A DNA stretch of 64,000 nucleotides from Flaveria trinervia (taxonomy: Eukaryota > Streptophyta > Magnoliopsida > Asterales > Asteraceae). The number at the start of each line of letters is the position of its first letter. The first letter of the stretch is position 1. Location: NCBI GenBank assembly GCA_025506515.1, contig JACCIX010001039.1, positions 101,255-165,254 of the forward strand, written 5' to 3'. Below, piece after piece: positions 12,938 to 24,768 of this stretch. Under the pieces are notes generated by a model. That model worked only from the letters and a program-made list of their open reading frames with translations, was not told the DNA's origin and searched no databases. The position numbers were made by a program, and so were the translations under genes.

Positions 12938-12950
12938 TGGTATCAGAGCC
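12938..12950 (+). other. Primer binding site of element F
   Basis: TGGTATCAGAGCC lies three bases after the LTR end, the standard initiator tRNA-Met site of plant gypsy elements. It sets the plus orientation of element F. 12951-13321 is leader without a recognised feature. Confidence 0.9.
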
Positions 12951-13321
12951 ATTGGTTATAGAGAATTAGGTATTATAAAATGTCTAGACTATAACCATAA
13001 GTTCGTATCATGACAAAATTTAACAAATATGAATATGCATATATGTGTATACGTGAACTTTTGTGATTTCATGAATATATTAATTCTACTTGTTAGTAGA
13101 TTAAAAAGGAAAAGTTATTTTGATATATATATATATATAATATGTGGAATATTGTAAAAATTATGTGACTAACTATTTTAACAAAAATTATAAAGAACCT
13201 TGCAACTATGAGTGCTTATAATTCAAAAAATTACTGTAGTGAGACTGACCCCACCGAGTACTCAGACCATAGCAATCCTAAATAAACAACACCTTAACCA
13301 AAACCAGAACCCCAGAATAAT

Positions 13322-13672
13322 ATGGAAACTCCCCAACCTGAAAATAAGATTAACCCCAAGCCAAAGTTTTATGTTCGACGCGCACCAATAATAGTTGGAG
13401 GTTATACGATCGAAACTCCCAGAAAAAGAGCACGACACGGTGAAAGATTTTCGGACAAGGGAGACAAAGATTTGAAATTTTAAAAATCAAGTGACTCCGA
13501 AGCTGAGAAAAAGGAAAGCAAAAGACAGAAGTTGGAAGCAAGTCGGATAGAAACAACCCAACAAATCCTTAAGGTGATTAAGAAAATACAACAGGGAATC
13601 AGAACAATTCAAAAGGATATCAAGGAAATGAAAGCACAAAAGAAAAATATCTTTATCAAAATATGGTATTAG
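13322..13672 (+). pseudogene. Extra ORF upstream of gag in element F
   Basis: An ATG at 13322 opens 53 codons (METPQPENKINPKP..., a basic protein with a GGYTIETPRKRARHGE block). A frame change near 13484 then leads into about 60 more codons with acidic/basic heptad-like sequence (AEKKESKRQKLEASR, then IQQGIRTIQKDIKEMKAQKK) ending in a stop near 13672. Codon-like structure continues across the break, which suggests one former ORF of about 110 codons with a coiled-coil end. I do not recognise it. It lies between the primer site and gag, where most plant gypsy elements have only leader. Confidence 0.45.
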
Positions 13673-13835
13673 GTTTGCAGGAATTAGAAATAACATGTTA
13701 ACCCTTGAAAAATAAGAACATAATGAAATATATCTTTTGACTTGACTAATAATCTGTTATGTGTTAGATAAATTATATTACAGAAGCATTTTTTATTCTT
13801 CTTTTTATGCTAACTATAATTCACTATAGAAAATC

Positions 13836-15930
13836 ATGCCGCCAAAAAGAAACACTCAGCCCATACGAAGGACGACACGGGTTAGACGACCTAGAACTAC
13901 ACTTGGAGAAGAACCACGTGTTAATACAACCATAAATGAGAATGACAGGATCTCTCGGTTAGTAGCTCAGTAAATAGAAGCTGCCATACCAACTTTGATA
14001 ACCCAACTTCAACAAAGCCTAAACCTTGGAACTACGACACAAGGGAATGAAATACCAGCAGATGACAATATAAGGGAACGATAAGAGGAAAAAGTTGTAA
14101 CTGAAATAAAAAAGGGATGCTCCTACAAGGCTTTTATGTAATGCAGGCCCCAAGAATTTGATGGTAAAGGCGGAGCTATACAAGCTCTACGCTTGTTGGA
14201 CGAGATAGAATCAACCTTGAAAATTAGTAATTGTGCCAACAATAACAAGACCTTATTTGCCTTGCATTCACTAAAAGGAGAAGCACAATCCTGGTGAAAA
14301 ATGGAAATGCATACGTAAGGAAGGCATATTATGAATGGATTAAGTTCGAAAGAATTTAGAAGCCTGGTAATTGAAAAATATTACCCCTGTAACTAAATAA
14401 AAAAAATTAGAAACTGAATTCTTGGCACTAGAAATGAAAGGAGTAGCACATCAAGAGTACACCGACAGATGCAACGAACTCTCTAGACTAGTACCATATT
14501 TGGTAACCCCAGAAACAAAAAGAATAGGGAGATATATTTGGGGTTTAGTACCACAAATTAGAGGACTAGTGAAATCCGCCGCGCCTAGAAATTTCTAAGA
14601 TGCCGTGAGCTTATCAGGAAGCTTGACTGATGAAATGATAAGAAACGGATCTTTAAGTAACCTAAGAATAGGAGAGAAAAGAAAATGGAATGACAATAAC
14701 TCAGGGGGAAAGTTTGGAGGAAATCCTCAGAAAAGGGTAACCCTACAACCCACCAGAAATTTCTTAGGAATGACGTGAGAAAAAAAAATTACAAACACAT
14801 GGTCAACCATGGTACTGTACCTGTCAACGATATCATCAGTGTAAGTGCATGATGGTAATCTGTTATAACTGCAAAAAAGGAAGGGGCATATATCTCGAGA
14901 CTGTAAGAGCCCCACCAACCCAAAACTAGTCAATTTCAATGTGGAAATGAAACCACTTTAGAAATGAATATCCACAATTGAAGGGTAAGGCTCCGGTCAA
15001 CCAAAACAACCCTTGAGGAAGAGCTTTTGTTATGCAAGCCAAAGAAGCTCGGCACGCACCGGAAATAGTAACGGATACGTTTCTTATTAAAAATTAGTAC
15101 GCAATAGTGTTATTTGATACTGGAGCAACCCGTAGTTTCGTTTCAAATAAGTTTAGACCATCACTTAACCTAACCTCAGAAAAACTAAGTCAAAAATTTA
15201 TGATAGAATTAGCTTATTGTAAGATAACTGAAGCCTGTGAAATCATCCCTAATTGCACCATAAATCTAGATAAGTATTGTTTCAACATAGATCTGATTCC
15301 TATTGAACTAAGAGGATTTGATATTATTTTGGGTATGGATTGGTTATTTGATATTATTGTGGGTATTGATTGGTTAAGTAAAAATTAGGTAACTTACAGG
15401 TCCTGAACTAATACAGGAAAAACTGATAAGATCACTGAAACTAAAAATAAATTGAAAGTGACCCGTGATCGACAGAAAAGTTATCTCGATAAAAGAAGGA
15501 AGCCATTAGAATTTTAATTTGAAGATAAAGTCTATCTTAAATATCACCCACAAATGGAATCGTTCGATTTGGAAAAAGGAGTAAATTAAACCCTAGGTAT
15601 GTTGGCCTATTTGAAGTCACCGACAAAATTGACCCTTTTGCATATAGACTAAATTTACCCCAAGAATTAAATGAGGTACATAACACTTTTCACTCGTTCA
15701 ACCTAAAGAAATGTCTAACATATGAGTCATTAAAGTGCCTATTCAAGAGATCAAGATAGATAAGAAACTTTAGTTCGTGGAAGAACCAGTAGGCATTATA
15801 GGCAAAGAACTAAAGAGGTTAAGAAGGAGTAAAATACCCATAGTGAAGGTTAGGTGGAATGAAAAAAGAGGAATAGAATTCACATGGGAAAGAGAAGATG
15901 AAATCCAAAGGAATATCCCCTTTTATATCT
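13836..15930 (+). pseudogene. Element F gag-pol remnant, reverse transcriptase deleted
   Basis: Gag begins at 13836 (MPPKRNTQPIRRTTR) and has a retrotransposon gag domain (FDGKGGAIQALRLLDEIE, HSLKGEAQSW, HQEYTDRCNELSRLVP) with many stops, then a degenerate zinc knuckle near 14850-14910. The protease is at 15107-15388 with LFDTGATRSF and GFDIILGMDWL; a 30-bp tandem duplication repeats the DIILGMDWLF block. At about 15390-15440 the sequence jumps to the end of integrase (DRQKSYLDKRRKPLEF, then a decayed tail). RT, RNase H and the integrase core are gone. Confidence 0.85.
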
Positions 15931-15965
15931 AAGTTAGTAATCAGATAAGTTCTTCTCAACATTAG

Positions 15966-15970
15966 AATTT
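15966..15970 (+). repeat. Target duplication AATTT, left copy
   Basis: AATTT directly precedes the first LTR of the family B composite at 15971. The same five bases follow its last LTR fragment at 24557-24561. The match marks 15971-24556 as one inserted unit. Confidence 0.88.
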
Positions 15971-17903
15971 TGTAACACCCGGTTATTCTATTAAAGTAAA
16001 TAAATGAAGGAATATCAATAAACCCAAGTTGAGGGGTTAAAAATGTAAAAGGGGACAAAAGTACAAAAAGTTAGTGTAAAGGTGGGCATGGCCGCCCACC
16101 CTCTTTTCACATCACCTTTTCATTCGGTTCTAGAGAGAGTGAGAGCAGAAAACTTTCGGGTTGAAGAGGAAGAAGAAGAAGGTTGAATTCAAGGTAAGAA
16201 TTCGAAGTTTCTAAGTGTTCATGATGTGTTTTGTCTCGGTTATATGCTTATGTGTTTGTGTTTGTGTTTGTGTTTATGTTCGTGTGTGTGTTTGGTGGGT
16301 TTCTAGGTGTTAAAGCTCATTCGTATACGGGTTAGAAGGAAGATACACCCAAAGTTGCACCAGGTGAATTTCTAGACCCCGTTTTTACTTGTTCTAAACT
16401 CTTTGGGGATGAAAATGTATTTAAATGATTTTACAATGTTTATGTATGTATACTCGTATGTATTATGCATGTTTGATGATGTCCGTTAGGTGTTACTATG
16501 TTGTTCATGCTTAGAATGACCTTGGTAAGCTTAGAACAAATAGGCTTGATGTTTGGGTTCGAAAATATCCTAGAAACATGTTGAGCAGGAGGTTCATGCG
16601 CCTAAATAAGGCTCATGCGCCTGGAAATGCCTTAGAAATGTTTTAAGTGTAACTCATGCACCTGAACAGTGGTTCATGCGCCTAGAATTTGTAATCGGAT
16701 GACTAAGTGTCGGGCCATGCGCCCCGATAGTGTTCATGCGTCCGAATGCCCATGCGCCTAAGTGTCCATACGTCCGAATGGACCATACGCCCGAATAGCT
16801 CATGCACCTGAATGGTTTATGCGCCTAAGTGTTAAAGTGGTTAAGTGTTGGCTGATGTGCCTGCATAGTGATGAATCGCCCAAACAGGGCTCATGGGCCC
16901 AAATAGTATTGGTGCGTCTGAACACTTAGAATTTATTACGAAATTTTTGGGAGTGCTATTAGGGCTTTGACCAAGGTTTGACTAGGGCTTATTAATGCTT
17001 AGTTTTATGCATCATTATTATTGTTTTATGATTGTTCCGTATTATTATTATTACTATTAGTGTATGACTTTACGTGGTGTGTTTATTATCGTAACTTAAA
17101 GTATTACTAATAATCATAAAGGGAAAGAGTAATGAAGAAGAGAAGTGGAACTTAAATAAAATGTTAACAAGTCATGCAAACTTATAGGAGGTGCACGACC
17201 ATGTTGTCGTTAGCTCAACTGTGATGCTAGTTAGCTACCCTATTATGCACACGGGGCTAGTCAATTGAGATTGGCGGACCTTTGCAACATACCGTAGGTG
17301 ACTGGGCCATCTTGTATATAGTAATTAGAGCCTATTGGGGTACCAGAGGGCCTATCACCAGTTTTCCCCCTGCATATAGTTTAGAGTTTTGCTCATTGGT
17401 CCATATAGACAGTGAAAGATAAAGATAAAAAAGGATAGAATAAACAAGGCATACAGTAAAGAGAAGAAGCATTATCTGGTTGTATAGTTAATGCGTGCTC
17501 ACGTATAAAGAGATGAAATTTCACAAAAAGAGTATTTTCATATGTATACCTTACACAAAGCATTTTTATTACTTTTAAAACTAGAACTCACTCAGCGACG
17601 CTGACTTTTATACATTTTTAGTTGGCAGGTAAACATTGATGAGGATGGCATGAGGGTGAAGCTACTCGGCAGGAAAAGACTAACATCCATTCATACTTGT
17701 TATTGTTGTTGTTTTGTATTGCAATTAAACAATTATTTTGTATTCGGTTAAACAATAGTGTATTGCTCGAAAACAGTGTTTTTAATGAAATGAATGGCTT
17801 TTGTTAAAATAATTCCGCCGTTTAAGCTTGTAAATTTATAATATTTAATGTATTTAATGCTGTGAATGACCAACTGTGAGGTCTCCGGGAACGGGGCCTT
17901 ACA
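15971..17903 (+). mobile_element. LTR 1 of family B gypsy composite
   Basis: It starts TGTAACACCCGG and ends ACGGGGCCTTACA (1933 bp). Inside are a GAAGAGGAAGAAGAAG purine block, a splice-donor-like CAG|GTGAAT at 16364, a degenerate array of TCATGCGCCTGAA-like units (about 16585-16930), and the GCTGAC...TTTTTAG|TTGGCAG acceptor-like block ending at 17621. It is very similar over its full length to LTR 2 at 22090-24014. Confidence 0.92.
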
Positions 17904-17906
17904 AGT

Positions 17907-17919
17907 TGGTATTAGAGCC
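17907..17919 (+). other. Primer binding site, family B (variant)
   Basis: The site reads TGGTATTAGAGCC, one base different (C to T at position 7) from the usual initiator tRNA-Met site. The same variant occurs at 24018-24030 after LTR 2, so it predates the duplication. The leader 17920-18234 has no other recognised feature. Confidence 0.85.
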
Positions 17920-18234
17920 AAAGTTTAAGAGAATTTGGTCAAATAATTTTTTTTTTAAAAACTGAACTGAAAATAGGACAACTGGAGGGATGTCAGCCCG
18001 AGTAGTTATGTGCCATGAGGTATTTTCTTTAATGTTAATCGGCATTATGTGCGCATGTTATGTGATTTATGTGCCTTTAGTAGATTTAGATAGGGAATGC
18101 TTGGGGTATGAAGAGTAAAGTAAGTGGCTAATCACAACTTGCCACTGTAATTAGGGACTTACTATACTTGACGTAAACTGAGCTACCCCCTTGAATGACC
18201 GCGTTAGTGTTTGAATCTTATAGCATGTTAGAGG

Positions 18235-19586
18235 ATGGCCGGTGGTAGATCTTCGAAGGTTTCATCAGGTGAAGGTTGTGGTGGACGTGGTAGTGGACCG
18301 CGTGTCACGAGAAGCATGGCTAGGGCTGTTGAAATGGCACTCAAAGAGCCTGAGATCCATCACCCGGAAGGCGGCGATGATGGTGCTAGTCTGAGGACCA
18401 CATTGAAAGAGGTTGTTGTCGAGGGAGTTCAACAGATCATGCAGACGATTCTGCTGTTTATGGTGACCAAGGTAATTAGGGCGGTGAAGGAGATGACCGT
18501 GATTGAAGTGAACAAGAAGAGTAGCGACGACAAGAATTGGAACGGAAAGCGGGTTGAACATGGGGGTTACACTCCAAACAAAAAGGTTGCCAGGATGGAT
18601 GACTGGCGTTTAGCTTCGTCTTGTGCGGAGATGAGGAAGTGTGGTAAGTGTGCTAAAGGGCATACTAGTGAGTGTAGGTAGGGATCAAACCTCTACTTCA
18701 AATGTGGGAGGCTGGTCATCTGGCAAAGAATTGTAGGGTGAAGAGGTGTAATAACTGTGGCGGAAAGGGTCATATAAGTAGAGACTGTAAGAAGCCGAGG
18801 GTGGAGAGCTCTGGAGCGAAGAAGAAGCCAGAGGAAGGAGGGCAGAGGGCAAGTGCTAGAGCTTACACCATGACCCGGGAGGAAGCCATAGCTGATCCCG
18901 ATGTCGTGTCAGGTATGTTTCTAGTAAACCAAACTTGTGCCTTTGTATTGTTTGATTCCGATGCTAGTAGGAGTTTTATTTCCACTACTTTCTGTGCTAA
19001 GTTGCCTATTAGTAGTAGAAATGTCAGTGAACCATTCGATGTAGAAACCGTTATTGGTAAGTCCACTAGAATTACTGATGTGATAGAGGACTGTGCTATA
19101 GAACTAGAAGGTCATAGGTTTGCTGCTAGGTTACATGTGATGCCCCTAGGTGGATTTGATGTAGTACTAGGGATGGACTGGTTAGCAACCTATGAAGCAA
19201 ACATCGTATGTCGCAAGAAGATGATTCGATTAGTTGCGCCGGATGGGAGTTTGGTTACGATTTATGGAGATCGCGTTACTACGATCCCGAAGGTGATTTC
19301 GATGGCGGTGGCGGGGAAGTGCATGAAACGTGGATGTAGTGCCTACTTGGCATACGTAAAAGATGTGGATGCATCGATACCGCAATTATCTGAGGTACCA
19401 GTGGTGTGCGACTTTCCGGACGTATTCCCGGAAGACTTACCCGGCGTGCCACCGGATCGCGAGATTGAGTTCCAAATTAATTTGATACCCGGTGCTCAAC
19501 CCGTTGCCAAAGCACCATATCGATTAGCTCCGACTGAGATAAAGAATCGGTACCCGTTACCAAGGATTCATGACTTGTTCGACTAG
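18235..19586 (+). pseudogene. Family B gag (deleted) and protease
   Basis: 18235-18681 starts MAGGRSSKVSS like the other copies, but after KVIRAVKE it jumps to VNKKSSDDKNWNGKR: the main gag (capsid) domain of about 200 residues is missing compared with 58403-59040. A stop at 18679 and a frameshift follow. 18702-19586 has the zinc knuckles (the second, CNNCGGKGHISRDC, keeps all cysteines), the protease with LFDSDASRSF (Gly of DSG replaced by Asp), and the RT linker. A second deletion before NRYPLPRIHDLF removes early RT. Not functional. Confidence 0.87.
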
Positions 19587-20960
19587 CTCCAAGGTGCTAG
19601 TTGGTTCTTGAGAATAGATCTACGATCTGGCTACCATCAATTGAAGGTGAAGGAACAAGACATTCCTAAGACAGCTTTCCGTACGCGTTATGGACACTAC
19701 GAGTTCCTCGTTGTGTCTTTTGGTCTAACTAACGCACCAGCTACCTTTATGGATTTGATGAATCGAGTGTGTTGGCTGACATTGGATAGATCAGTGATTG
19801 TGTTCATTAATGATATCCTGATCTACTCGAAGAGCGAATAAGAGCATGCCGGTCACATTCGGGAGGTGTTGGAGACATTAAGAAGGGAGAAGTTGTATGC
19901 CAAATTCTCCAAGTGCGCGTTCTGGTTGCGAGAAGTTCAATTCTTGGGTCATGTGGTGAATCCTAATGGAATCATGGTGGACTCGACAAAGGTGGAGGCG
20001 GTTATGCAATGGAAGTCACCGAAGACGCCATCCGAGATTCGTAGCTTCTTGGGTTTGGCGGGCTACTACAGAAGATTCATCCAAGAGTTTTCCAAGATCG
20101 CTTATCCACTAACCAAGTTGACCCGAAAGGATGTAAAGTTTATATGGGGTCAAGCTCAAGAGAAGGCGCTCGATGAACTAAAGGCGAGGTTGACTCAAGC
20201 TCATGTTCTGTCATTACCCAATGGAAGTGAAGATCTGGTGGTTTATTCTAATGCTTCCTACTCAAGGTTAGGGTGCATGTTAATGCAGAGAGGGAATGCA
20301 TCCCCACAGTTGAAGGTTCATGAGGTCAATTACCCAACTTATGACTTGGAGCTAGCAACCGTGGTCTTTGCACTAAAGATTTGGAGGCACTATCTGTACA
20401 AGACGAAATGCACCATTTTCACTGACCACAAAAGCTTGAAGTACTTCTTTGAGCAAAAAGATCTAAACATGAGGCAGAGAAGGTGGTTGGAGCTCATAAA
20501 AGATTATGACTGCGAGATCTACTACCATCCGGGCAAGGCCAATGTGGTGGCAGATGCCCTTAGCCAAAAGGAGAGGCCTGAGCCGATTCGGGTGAAAGCA
20601 TATCAACTGATCATGACCTCTAATGTAATGAAGCAAGTCAAAGAGTTTCAAGATGAGGCACTGAAAGAAGATCATCTTAACTCTGAAAGGATGAGAGGTT
20701 TGGTTGGGGAATTGGGTCAAAACAAACTGGTGTTAAAACCCAATTTGGACCAGTGTGGATTCCTCGTTTTGGGGATCTACGGGTGAAGATTATGGATGAA
20801 GATCACAAGATTTGATACTCCATTCATCCTGGTGCCACGAAAATGTATCAAGATATGAAGAAAGATTATTAGTGGCCGGGTATGAAGCGTAATGTGGTGG
20901 GGTATGTGAGTAAGTGCCTTACTTGCTTATAGGTGAAGGCTGAACATCAGAAGCCATATG
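19587..20960 (+). pseudogene. Family B reverse transcriptase and RNase H
   Basis: 19608-19841 carries RT motifs (RIDLRSGYHQLKV, FGLTNAPATF, and VFINDILIYS, where the polymerase box FIDD is changed to FIND). 19866-20786 continues with FLGHVVNPNG, YYRRFIQEFSK and RNase H (VVYSNASYS, with its first aspartate changed to Asn; LELATV; TDHKSLKYF; ADALSQKE). Stops lie at 19584, 19839 and 20784, and a short deletion joins QRGN to ASPQLKVHE. The integrase zinc-finger region 20787-20960 is broken. Confidence 0.87.
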
Positions 20961-22051
20961 GGAAGATTTAACCTTTGGATATACCAGAATGGAAGTGGGA
21001 GCTCATCACCATGGATTTCATTATGAAGCTACCGCGTACTCTGAAAGGGTACGATGCCATATGGGTGATTGTTGACCGTCTGACGAAGAGTGCTCACTTT
21101 CTACCAATCCGCGAGACATATTCATCTGAGAGGTTGGCTCACCTATTCATCAGGGAGATTGTAACTCGTCATGGTGTGCCGGTGTCTATTGTGTCTTATC
21201 ATGACACCCGGTTACATCTAAATTTTGGAATAAATTCCACGACGCCATGGGGACGAGGTTACATATTAGCACGGGTTATCATCCCCAAACTGATGGTCAG
21301 TCAGAAAGGACCATTCAGACATTGGAAGACATGCTTCGGGCATGTGTGATTGATTTTGGGGGAAGTTGGGATGACCACTACCGTTAACCGAATTCTCCTA
21401 CAACAACAGCTATCATGCAGCATTGGTATGCCACCCTATGAGATGCTATATGGTAGGAGATGCAGAACACCCGTCTGCTAGGGTGACATTGATCAGAAGG
21501 AGTTACGAAACGTCAAGGTGATCGAGGCTATGACTCAGAAGCTTGAAAGGATCAAGGCTTTCATTAAGGCAGCCAAAGATAGACGGAAGTCGTATGCTGA
21601 TAAACAACGCAGACCGATTGAGTTCCAGGTGGGTGACCGGGTTATGTTAAAGGTCTCACCTTGGAAGGGTATTATCCAATTAAGGAAGTGGGGCAAGTTG
21701 AGCCCAAGGAATATAGGCCCTTTCCGAATCATTGCTCGAGTAGGAGAGGTGGCCTATAGATTGGAGTTGCCAGATGAGTTAAGTGGAATCCATCCCACAT
21801 TCCATGTATCCCATTTAAGGAAGTGCTTAGCCGATGAAGACATGGTTGTACCACTGGAAGACATCGAAGTAGATGAACGGCTTAATTATATAGAGCAACC
21901 GGTGGCAATCATCGATCGTAAAGAGAAGAGGTTGAGGAAGAAAGTGGTTCCCCTTGTGTGTGTGCAGTGGAAGCACAGAAAGGGATCCGAATCTACATGG
22001 GAGACTGAGGAGGAGATGAGGCAGCATTACCCTCATCTATTTGAGGAATAA
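20961..22051 (+). pseudogene. Family B integrase
   Basis: 20975-21349 covers the start of the integrase core (TMDFIMKLPRT) and then loses frame just after VSYHDTRL, where the second aspartate region has been altered. 21518-22051 encodes the C-terminal part through HPTFHVSHLRKCL to the terminal ETEEEMRQHYPHLFEE, which is intact. The end matches the family A terminus closely. Confidence 0.87.
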
Positions 22052-22052
22052 C

Positions 22053-22089
22053 AGGTTTCGGGGACGAAATCTAAATAAGGGGGTGGACT
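22053..22089 (+). other. Family B 3' leader and polypurine tract
   Basis: After the pol stop comes GGTTTCGGGGACGAAATC and then AAGGGGGTGGACT directly before LTR 2. Both blocks recur in family A before 62793. The purine run is the plus-strand primer. Confidence 0.85.
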
Positions 22090-24014
22090 TGTAACACCTG
22101 GTTATTCTATTAAAGTAAATAAAAGAAGGAAACATCAATAAACCCAAGTTAAGGGGTTAAAATGTAAAAGGGGACAAAAGTACAAAAAGTTAGTGTAAAG
22201 GTCGACATAGCCGCCCACCCTCTTTTCACATCACCTTTTCATTCGGTTCTAGAGAGAGTGAGAGCAAAAAACTTTTGGGTTGAAGAGGAAGAAGAAGAAG
22301 AATGTTGAATTCAAGGTAAGAATTCGAAGTTTCTAAGTGTTCATGATGGGTTTTGTCTCGGTTATATGCTTATGTTTGTGTGTGTGTTCGTGTGTGTGTT
22401 TGGTGGGTTTCTAGGTGTTAGAGCTCATTCGCATACGGGTTAGAAGGAAGATACACTCAAAGTTGCACCAGGTGAGTTTCTAGACCTCGGTTTTACTTGT
22501 TCTAAACTCTTTGGGGCTGAAAATGTATTTAAACGATTTTTCAATGCTTATGTATGTATACCCGATGTATTATGCATATTTGATGATGTTCCTTAGGTGT
22601 TATTATGTTTTTCATGCTTAAAATGACCTTGGTAAGCTTAGAACAAATAGGCTTGATGTTTGGGTTCGAAAATATCGTAGAAACATGTTGAGCAGAAGGT
22701 TCATGCGCCTAAATAAGGCTCATGCACCTGGAAATGCCTTAGAAATGTTTAAAGTGTAACTCATGCGCCTGAACAGTGGTTCATGCGCCTAGAATTTGTA
22801 ATCGGACAACTAAGTGTCGGGCCATGCGCCCCGATAGTGTTCATGCGTCCGAATGGCCATGCGCCTAAGTGTCCATGTGTCCGAATGGACCATACGCTCG
22901 AATAGTTCATGCACCTGAATGGTTTATGCGCCTAAGTGTTAAAGTGGTTAAGTGTTGGCTGATGCACCTGCATAGCGATGAATCGCCCAAACAGGGCTCA
23001 TGGGCCCAAATAGTATTGGTGCGTCTGAACACTTAGAATTTGTTATGAAATTTTTGGGAGTCTGTGCTATTATGTTTTTGACCAAGGTTTGACTAGGGCT
23101 TATTAATGCTTAGTTTTATGCATGATTATGATTGTTTTTTGATTGTTCTGTATTATTATTATTACTATTAGTGTATGACTTTACGTGGTGTATTATTATC
23201 GTAACTTAAAGTATTACTACTAATAATAAAGCGAAAGAGCAATGAAGAAGAGAAGTAGAACTTAAATAAAATGTTAACAAGTCTTGTAAACTTATAGGAG
23301 GTGCACGAGCATGTTGTCGTTAGCTCAACTGTGATGCGGGTTAGCTACCTTATTATGCACACGGGGCCAGTCAATTGAGATTGGCGGACCTTTGCAGCGT
23401 ACCCTAGGTAACTGGGCCGGCCTTGTATACAGTAATCAAAGCCCATTGGGGTACCAGAGGGCCCATCACCAGTTTTTCCTGCGCATATAGTTTAGGGTAT
23501 TGCTCATTGGTCCATATAGACAGTGAAAGATAAAGATAAAAGAGTATAGAATAAACAAGGCATACAGTAAAGAGAAGAAGCATTATCTGGTTGTATAGTT
23601 AATGCGTGCTCACGTATAAAGAGATGAAATTTCACAAAAAGAGTATTTTCATATGTATACCTTACACAAAGCATTTTTATTACTTTTAAAACTAGAACTC
23701 ACTTAGCAACGCTGACTTTTATACATTTTTAGTTGGCAGGTAAACATTGTTGAGGATGGCACGAGGGTGAAGTTACTCGGTAGGAAAAGACTAACATCAA
23801 TTCATACTTGTTATTGTTGTTGTTTTGTATTGAAATTAAACAATTATTTTGTATTCGGTTAAACAATAGTGTATTGCTCAACAACAGTGTTTTTAATGAA
23901 ATGAATGGCTTTTGTTAAAATAATTCCATCGTTTAAGCTTGTAAATTTATAATATTTAATGTATTTAATGCTGTGAATGACCAACTGTGAGGTCTCCGGG
24001 AACGGGGCCTTACA
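22090..24014 (+). mobile_element. LTR 2 of family B composite
   Basis: A 1925-bp LTR with the same ends and internal order as LTR 1, including CAG|GTGAGT at 22472 and the ATGCG-rich array at about 22695-23040. Instead of target DNA it is followed directly by a second primer site and gag leader, so it is the middle LTR of a tandem arrangement. Confidence 0.92.
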
Positions 24015-24556
24015 AGTTGGTATTAGAGCCAAAGTTTAAGAGAATTGGGTCAAATAATTTTTTATTTTAAAAAAACCTGAACTGAAAATGGGACAACTGG
24101 AGGGATGTCAGCCCGAGTAGCTATGTGCCATCAGGTATTTTCTTTAATGTTAATCGGCATTACGTGCGCATGTTATGTGATTTATGTGCCTTTAGTAGAT
24201 TTAGATACTGATGTAATCAGGATAGGGAATGCTTGGGGTATGAAGAGTAAAGTAAGTGGCTAATCACAATTCGCCACTATAATTAGGGACTTACTATACT
24301 TGACGTAAACTGAGCTACCCCCTTGAATGACCGCGTTAGTGTTTGAATCTTATAGCATGTTAGAGGATGGCCGGTGGTAGATCTTCGAAGGTTTCATCAG
24401 GTGAAGGTTATGGTGGACGTGGTAGTAGACCGCGTGTCACGATAAGCATGGCTAGTAAATTCATAATTCCGCCGCTAAGCTTGTAAATTTATAATGTTTA
24501 ATGTATTTAATTCTGTAAATGATCAACTATGAGGTCTCTGGGAACGAGGCCTTACA
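24015..24556 (+). mobile_element. Truncated second unit and LTR 3 end of the composite
   Basis: 24015-24455 repeats the leader and gag start found at 17904-18325 (primer site variant, TGCTTGGGGTATGAAGAGTA, MAGGRSSKVSS). At about 24455-24462 it jumps into the last ~95 bp of an LTR, ending CCTTACA at 24556. The AATTT duplication follows. Thus the unit is LTR-internal-LTR-short internal-LTR end, best explained by unequal recombination followed by deletion. Confidence 0.88.
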
Positions 24557-24608
24557 AATTTACTCTCCAATAAAATTTCGGGACAAAATAAATATTACGA
24601 AGGGAGAA
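24557..24608 (+). mobile_element. Element F 3' end of internal region with polypurine tract
   Basis: This short piece restores element F after the composite: TTTCGGGACAAAATAAA followed by GAAGGGAGAA just before the LTR start at 24609. The TTTCGGG(G)AC block and purine run match the 3' leader of the other gypsy copies. Confidence 0.8.
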
Positions 24609-24686
24609 TGTGACCACCCTAAAAATAAAGATTGCACAAGTTATATTCTTATTTGTGATACTCATTGTTTGACTAGCCCTTTTATG

Positions 24687-24768
<82 letters not shown>

